Source: Cypionkella sinensis (GTDB lineage Bacteria; Pseudomonadota; Alphaproteobacteria; Rhodobacterales; Rhodobacteraceae). Taken from it: a DNA stretch of 64,000 nucleotides. The first letter of the stretch is position 1, and each line of letters starts with the position of its first letter. The translations under genes and the position numbers were made by a program. The DNA lies in assembly GCF_042646385.1 (NCBI RefSeq), contig NZ_JBHRTO010000002.1:744001-808000 (forward strand), read 5' to 3'. Shown here piece by piece: positions 60,130-64,000 of the stretch. The notes beneath the pieces were generated by a model. That model was given only the letters and a program-made list of their open reading frames with translations. It did not search any database and was not told where the DNA came from.

Positions 60130-60651
60130 TCACTCGTTCTTTTTGCGCGGCGGTGCCGACGGCGTGCGCGCACCCGCAGCCCGCCAGCGCAACAGCTCGG
60201 CGTGCTGATCCAGCGACATCCGCGCATAGGCCTTGTAATAGACGTTCATGTTGAACAAACGCTCCAACGGACGGCCATTGTGCTTTTTGCGGAATTCCAG
60301 ATCTTCGGCGGCGAGAGTCTGACGGATGCCCGGCGTCACGCCCTGACGGGTGGCATAGTTGTAAAGCCCCGCATCGCTGACACCGCTGTTCGACGGTGCA
60401 GCCCCACCAAGTGCGGCAATCGCATCGGCCTGCGGATTCTGATCGGTCAGGTTCGCCCCACCCGGCGTGGGTGCAGGCAGTTCGGCCAGAGAGGCCGGCA
60501 GTTCCAGCGCTTTCGGGGGCAGAATCGCAAATTCATCCGGGCCATTGCTGTCCGAGCGCAGATTCATCAGCTCTGGCGCCTTGTCGCTGCAAGCCGTCAG
60601 CGCCAACAACGCCGCGCCCGCGATTGCGAGAACCACCCGTGCTGATCGCAT
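60130..60651 (-). CDS. DUF3035 lipoprotein
   Basis: 173 residues from the ATG at 60651. Lipobox ALTAC gives a lipidated cysteine at about residue 21. The mature part has NLRSDSNGPDEFAILPPKAL, a Pro/Ala linker and a C-terminal EFRKKHNGRPLERLFNMNVY segment with basic tail (PRKKNE). DUF3035, alphaproteobacterial, unknown function. It sits next to lspA, the enzyme that cleaves lipoprotein signals. Confidence 0.88.
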   Translation of the reverse strand: MRSARVVLAIAGAALLALTACSDKAPELMNLRSDSNGPDEFAILPPKALELPASLAELPAPTPGGANLTDQNPQADAIAALGGAAPSNSGVSDAGLYNYATRQGVTPGIRQTLAAEDLEFRKKHNGRPLERLFNMNVYYKAYARMSLDQHAELLRWRAAGARTPSAPPRKKNE

Positions 60652-60707
60652 ATTGCCGCCTCCACCAAGCCTTACCATCGTCGTCTTAGCCTATGATCCC
60701 GCCCGCG

Positions 60708-61205
60708 TCACGGGGTCTTTCGGGCCTTGCGCGGCTTGGGCTTGCCGGATTTGCCGCTGAACAGCACCAAACCGATGGCTCCGGCGAATATCGCAATGTC
60801 GGCGATGTTGAACGAATAGGGGTTTTCATAGCCACAGCACGACATGGTCAGGAAATCCGCGACATAGCCGTAAGCAATGCGATCCACCACATTGCCCAAG
60901 GCCCCGCCGATCAACAAACCACCCGCAATCATCGACCAGCGCCCCGCCTTCTCGCGCCGCAGCCACACCAGAACCCAAGCCGAAATCGCAATCGCCACCG
61001 CAATCAGCACCCAGCGCATGAACTCGGCGCTGTTGGCAAACAGGCCAAAATTCACCCCGCGATTCTCGGCCCAGCGAAAGTTCAGCAGCGGATCCAGCAC
61101 TTCGATCTCGCCACGCTCACGGATCGACAGCAGGCGGATGACCCCCAGTTTGCTGAGTTGATCCAGCAGAAAAACGATGACCGCAGTGATGGAAAGCGTG
61201 CGCAT
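60708..61205 (-). CDS. lspA: Lipoprotein signal peptidase
   Basis: 165 residues, four membrane helices. Catalytic aspartates D108 in GNVVDRIAYGYVADFL and D136 in FNIADIAIF; NRGVNFGLF motif present. It removes signal peptides from prolipoproteins in the inner membrane. The ATG at 61205 follows the purH stop after 1 base, so it is the second gene in the purH operon. Confidence 0.96.
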   Translation of the reverse strand: MRTLSITAVIVFLLDQLSKLGVIRLLSIRERGEIEVLDPLLNFRWAENRGVNFGLFANSAEFMRWVLIAVAIAISAWVLVWLRREKAGRWSMIAGGLLIGGALGNVVDRIAYGYVADFLTMSCCGYENPYSFNIADIAIFAGAIGLVLFSGKSGKPKPRKARKTP

Positions 61206-61206
61206 G

Positions 61207-62793
61207 TCAGTGCCGGAAATGCCGCTGATCGGTGAACACCATGGCCAGCCCCGCCGCATCGGCTGCCGCAATCACCTCGTCGTCGCGCATTGAGCCACCG
61301 GGCTGGATGATCGCCGTCGCCCCCGCCTCTGCCGCAGCCAGCAGCCCATCGGCAAACGGGAAAAACGCATCCGACGCCACCACCGACCCAATGGTCGGGC
61401 TTTGCGGCAGGCTCAGCACATCGGCCATATCACCCGCCTTGCGCGCGGCGATGCGGGTCGAATCAATGCGGCTCATCTGGCCCGCGCCCACGCCCACCGT
61501 CGCGCCATCCTTGACGTAGACGATGGCGTTGGATTTCACATGCTTGGCGACCTTCCACGCAAACATCAGATCGGCCAGTTCAGCCTCGGTCGGCGCACGC
61601 TTTGTCACCACCTTCAGATCGGCGGCGGTAATGCTGTCGGTGTCACGATCCTGCACCAGAAATCCACCCGCCACCTGTTTGAAGGCCAAGGATTTCTCCG
61701 CCGGGTCGGGCAAGCCTTTGGTGGTCAGCAGGCGCAGGTTTTTCTTCGCCGCGAAAATCGCTTTCGCCTCATCGCTGGCACCCGGCGCGATCACCACTTC
61801 GGTGAAAATCTTGACGATTTCCTCAGCGGTCTCGGCATCAAGCGGCTGATTCAGCGCGACAATCCCACCAAAGGCACTGGTCTGATCGCAGGCATAGGCG
61901 CGCAGGTAGGCCTCTTTCAACGTCGCAGCCTTGCCCACGCCACAGGGGTTGGCGTGTTTGATAATGGCACAAGCCGGGCCAGCACCTGCAAACTCGGCCA
62001 CCAATTCAAACGCCGCATCGGTGTCGTTGATGTTGTTGTAGGACAGTTCCTTGCCCTGCCATTGCTTTGCCGTCGCCACACCTTCGCGCTTGCTGCCATC
62101 GGTGTAGAACGCCGCCGCCTGATGCGGGTTTTCGCCATAGCGCAGACCCTGCGCCAGCACCCCGCCAAAGGATTTCGAACGGGTAAAGGGTTGCTTCAAC
62201 TCCCCCGACAGCCAGCCAGCGACGGCAGTGTCATAGGCGGCGGTGCGCGCGTAAGCCGCCAGCGCCAGCTTCTGCCGGAAGGCCAGAGTGGTCGCGCCGT
62301 CATGCGCCTTCATCTGATCAATCAGACCCGCATAATCGGCCGGGTCGGTCACAACCGTCACAAAGCGGTGGTTTTTCGAGGCCGCGCGAATCATCGCAGG
62401 CCCGCCGATGTCGATATTCTCGATGCAGGTGTCGTGGTCGGCACCCTTGGCCACGGTTTCTTCAAACGGGTAAAGATTGACGATCAGCAGATCAATCGGC
62501 TCGATCCCATGCGCGGCCATCGCCAGCAGATGCTCGTCATCATCACGCAGTGCCAGCAAAGCGCCGTGGACATTCGGATGCAGGGTTTTCACCCGGCCAT
62601 CCATCATCTCGGGAAATCCCGTCACATCAGACACATCGCGCACCGTCAGCCCCGCCGTGCGCAACATGCCACTGGTGCCGCCGGTCGAGATCAACTCGAC
62701 CCCCTGCGCCGCCAGCGCGCGGGCCAAGTCCAGTAGGCCGGATTTGTCGGATACGGAAATCAGCGCGCGGCCGATGGGAACAAGATTGGTCAT
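61207..62793 (-). CDS. purH: Bifunctional AICAR formyltransferase/IMP cyclohydrolase
   Basis: 528 residues. N-terminal MGS-like IMP cyclohydrolase (ALISVSDKSGLLDLARALAA, about 10-140) and AICAR transformylase with KHANPCGVGKAATL and a SDAFFPFADGLLAAAEAGATA block near the C-terminus. It catalyses the last two steps of IMP synthesis. It is downstream of the heparinase II/III gene by 15 bases and is probably in the same transcript. Confidence 0.97.
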   Translation of the reverse strand: MTNLVPIGRALISVSDKSGLLDLARALAAQGVELISTGGTSGMLRTAGLTVRDVSDVTGFPEMMDGRVKTLHPNVHGALLALRDDDEHLLAMAAHGIEPIDLLIVNLYPFEETVAKGADHDTCIENIDIGGPAMIRAASKNHRFVTVVTDPADYAGLIDQMKAHDGATTLAFRQKLALAAYARTAAYDTAVAGWLSGELKQPFTRSKSFGGVLAQGLRYGENPHQAAAFYTDGSKREGVATAKQWQGKELSYNNINDTDAAFELVAEFAGAGPACAIIKHANPCGVGKAATLKEAYLRAYACDQTSAFGGIVALNQPLDAETAEEIVKIFTEVVIAPGASDEAKAIFAAKKNLRLLTTKGLPDPAEKSLAFKQVAGGFLVQDRDTDSITAADLKVVTKRAPTEAELADLMFAWKVAKHVKSNAIVYVKDGATVGVGAGQMSRIDSTRIAARKAGDMADVLSLPQSPTIGSVVASDAFFPFADGLLAAAEAGATAIIQPGGSMRDDEVIAAADAAGLAMVFTDQRHFRH

Positions 62794-62808
62794 GTCAGCC
62801 CCTTTTGC

Positions 62809-63993
62809 TCAGATCGGCACCGGCATCTCATCGCGGTCCAGATCCCGGATGGCCAGCGGAGTATCCTGTGCTTTCGCCAAGGTCCAGCCGATCTGCGTCT
62901 CAAGCTCCATCGCGCGCGCAGAAAGGACGATCTGGCGCGTTGGACGCGGTTTCAGACGACCTTTTTCCAGAAAAACCGAAGGCTCCAGCGTCAATGTCGC
63001 CACCCCGTCATGGCGAAACACCCATATTTCGCCGCTTTTTAAGGCAAGCGAGACGGCAGACCCGCCCATATCCAGCGCCGCATCAACATCCGGGTGCAGA
63101 TGGAATCGCACGCTGAACGCCGCCCCCTGCAACTGCGCCTCATTCATCCAACGCTCAAACCGCGCCCGCTCGGCCTTGCTGCGCGCGATCAGCGCATCCA
63201 TCCCTGCCAGCTTGCGGCCATCCTTGGTCAGCAACAACTCGCGCGCATGGGTCAGCCCATGCGTCGTCGACCACCCCGAATGCGCCATGTAAAGATGCAG
63301 CCCATCCGGCAACTGTGCCTGCCGCAGCGATGTCACCTGTGCGCGGTCCGCCAACACCTGCTGCCCAAATCCCAACAGCGGCCCCGGCTTCAACCGGCTG
63401 GAAGAATACCCCTCCACCGCCAAGGTGGAATGCGAGGCCGTCGCCCGCCCCGCCTGCCGCCATTCCGTGCCAAACGGCGCCCCCGATCCGCAGTTGACGA
63501 TCACCGGCCGCCGCCCCGAAGTCAGCTCAAACGCCCCGGTCGAGGCATGCGCCCACGCCCCCGCAGCGCCACCCGGCGGGCGGGCAGCATCGACGATCAC
63601 CGTCGTGCGCGCCTCGGCCATCCGGGCAAACCCCATCGCCAGCCCCAACCCCACGCCTGACCCCGGCTTCACCCCCGCCGCCGCCAGCGCCAGATCCAAC
63701 CGCCCCTCTACCCCACGCCCACCGCCATGAAACCGCGCCAAGCCCCCATCCGCATGGCGCAACGCCCGCAAACTCGGCGCAATCCGCTCCAACGCCGCCA
63801 CCAACGCAGGCGGCAAGGCAAGCCCCGCTTCAGACAAAGCCTGCTCGGCCCAGGTCAGCAGAGTGAACACCTCCAGCAGTTCCTCAGGGTTGCGCGTCGG
63901 AATCCCCCCCATCGCGTCAATCTCGCGCCCACATTCCACCGCCAGCGCCGCCACCGCAGGCGTCACCCGCGCCTCCATACCGGTCAGCGCCAA
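62809..63993 (-). CDS. Heparinase II/III family protein (N-terminal part outside the window)
   Basis: 394 visible residues, open to the window end, whereas such Rhodobacteraceae proteins are about 550-600 long, so the gene continues past 64000. Visible parts include DGGLARFHGGGRGVEGRLDL, RRPVIVNCGSGAPFG, ATASHSTLAVEGYSSSRL, and RFHLHPDVDAALDMGGSAVS, all of the heparinase II/III C-terminal beta domain. It is predicted to lyse acidic glycans, probably in the periplasm. The ATG at 63993 is internal, not the true start. Confidence 0.85.
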   Translation of the reverse strand: MALTGMEARVTPAVAALAVECGREIDAMGGIPTRNPEELLEVFTLLTWAEQALSEAGLALPPALVAALERIAPSLRALRHADGGLARFHGGGRGVEGRLDLALAAAGVKPGSGVGLGLAMGFARMAEARTTVIVDAARPPGGAAGAWAHASTGAFELTSGRRPVIVNCGSGAPFGTEWRQAGRATASHSTLAVEGYSSSRLKPGPLLGFGQQVLADRAQVTSLRQAQLPDGLHLYMAHSGWSTTHGLTHARELLLTKDGRKLAGMDALIARSKAERARFERWMNEAQLQGAAFSVRFHLHPDVDAALDMGGSAVSLALKSGEIWVFRHDGVATLTLEPSVFLEKGRLKPRPTRQIVLSARAMELETQIGWTLAKAQDTPLAIRDLDRDEMPVPI

Positions 63994-64000
63994 CCCGGCA

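Noticed and set aside
58709..60208. Open frame of about 500 codons antisense to the M16 peptidase
   Set aside because: Arg/His-rich composition and no recognisable motif; the peptidase on the other strand has HXXEH and a signal peptide.

Overview
The window is chromosomal DNA of a high-GC alphaproteobacterium, most likely a member of the Rhodobacteraceae (Rhodobacterales). Three things point there: an ECF11 sigma factor RpoE with its zinc anti-sigma factor ChrR, a DUF5928-type glycosyltransferase, and an interspersed intergenic element with the core CTTCATCTTGGC. It is mostly vegetative housekeeping sequence. I see no rRNA, tRNA, CRISPR array, insertion sequence, prophage or replication origin.

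Layout. 1-3083: end of an Mrp/Mnh multisubunit cation/proton antiporter operon (B end, C, D, E, F, G). 3171-6664: deoC and a tandem aldehyde dehydrogenase. 6833-9459: mscL, a zinc-ribbon protein, ald and a divergent Lrp-type regulator. 9501-10994: arsenic operon arsR-arsC-aquaporin with a palindrome over the arsR start. 10991-14032: transglutaminase-like protein, rpsU, COQ9-like protein, quinone oxidoreductase. 14123-16657: a sulfotransferase and a GT14/DUF5928 glycosyltransferase facing apart. 16661-18575: HIT, DUF1203, YdeI and YjbR proteins. 18691-24813: polA, DUF2459, zf-CHCC, lolA, an SLT lipoprotein and hspQ. 24899-25691: STAS and anti-sigma kinase pair. 25909-30468: a tight six-gene run ggt, free methionine sulfoxide reductase, GFA, LysE, homocysteine methyltransferase, pseudouridine synthase. 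30559-35723: membrane-anchored glutamate-synthase-like flavoprotein, a trimethylamine-dehydrogenase-like enzyme and an aldehyde dehydrogenase.

35950-49369: 1-Cys peroxiredoxin, an RgpF-like protein, then the translation/RNA-decay block dapB/rbfA-truB-rpsO-pnp. This block is split by two RTX-type calcium-binding genes with a DUF1643 gene, and by a small Doc toxin module whose partner is not a recognisable Phd. The block is followed by an SdhAF4-like small gene and rsmB.

49645-53806: an SDR/DUF1365/FAD-oxidoreductase operon diverging from rpoE-chrR. The shared intergenic region carries two back-to-back promoters of RpoE type (TGATCC-N18-TAAGA and TGATCC-N18-TATGC), so this reads as a singlet-oxygen response locus. 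53834-64000: hutD, rmuC, mutL, two M16 peptidases (one catalytic, one not), a DUF3035 lipoprotein, lspA, purH and a truncated heparinase II/III protein.

The most interesting points are the divergent RpoE promoter pair, the RTX pair (one with a CtrA-type site TTAA-N7-TTAA), the Doc/non-Phd module, the glutathione/methionine operon, two clusters of strong intergenic hairpins (one with mutually exclusive stems upstream of polA), and the family-specific repeat.
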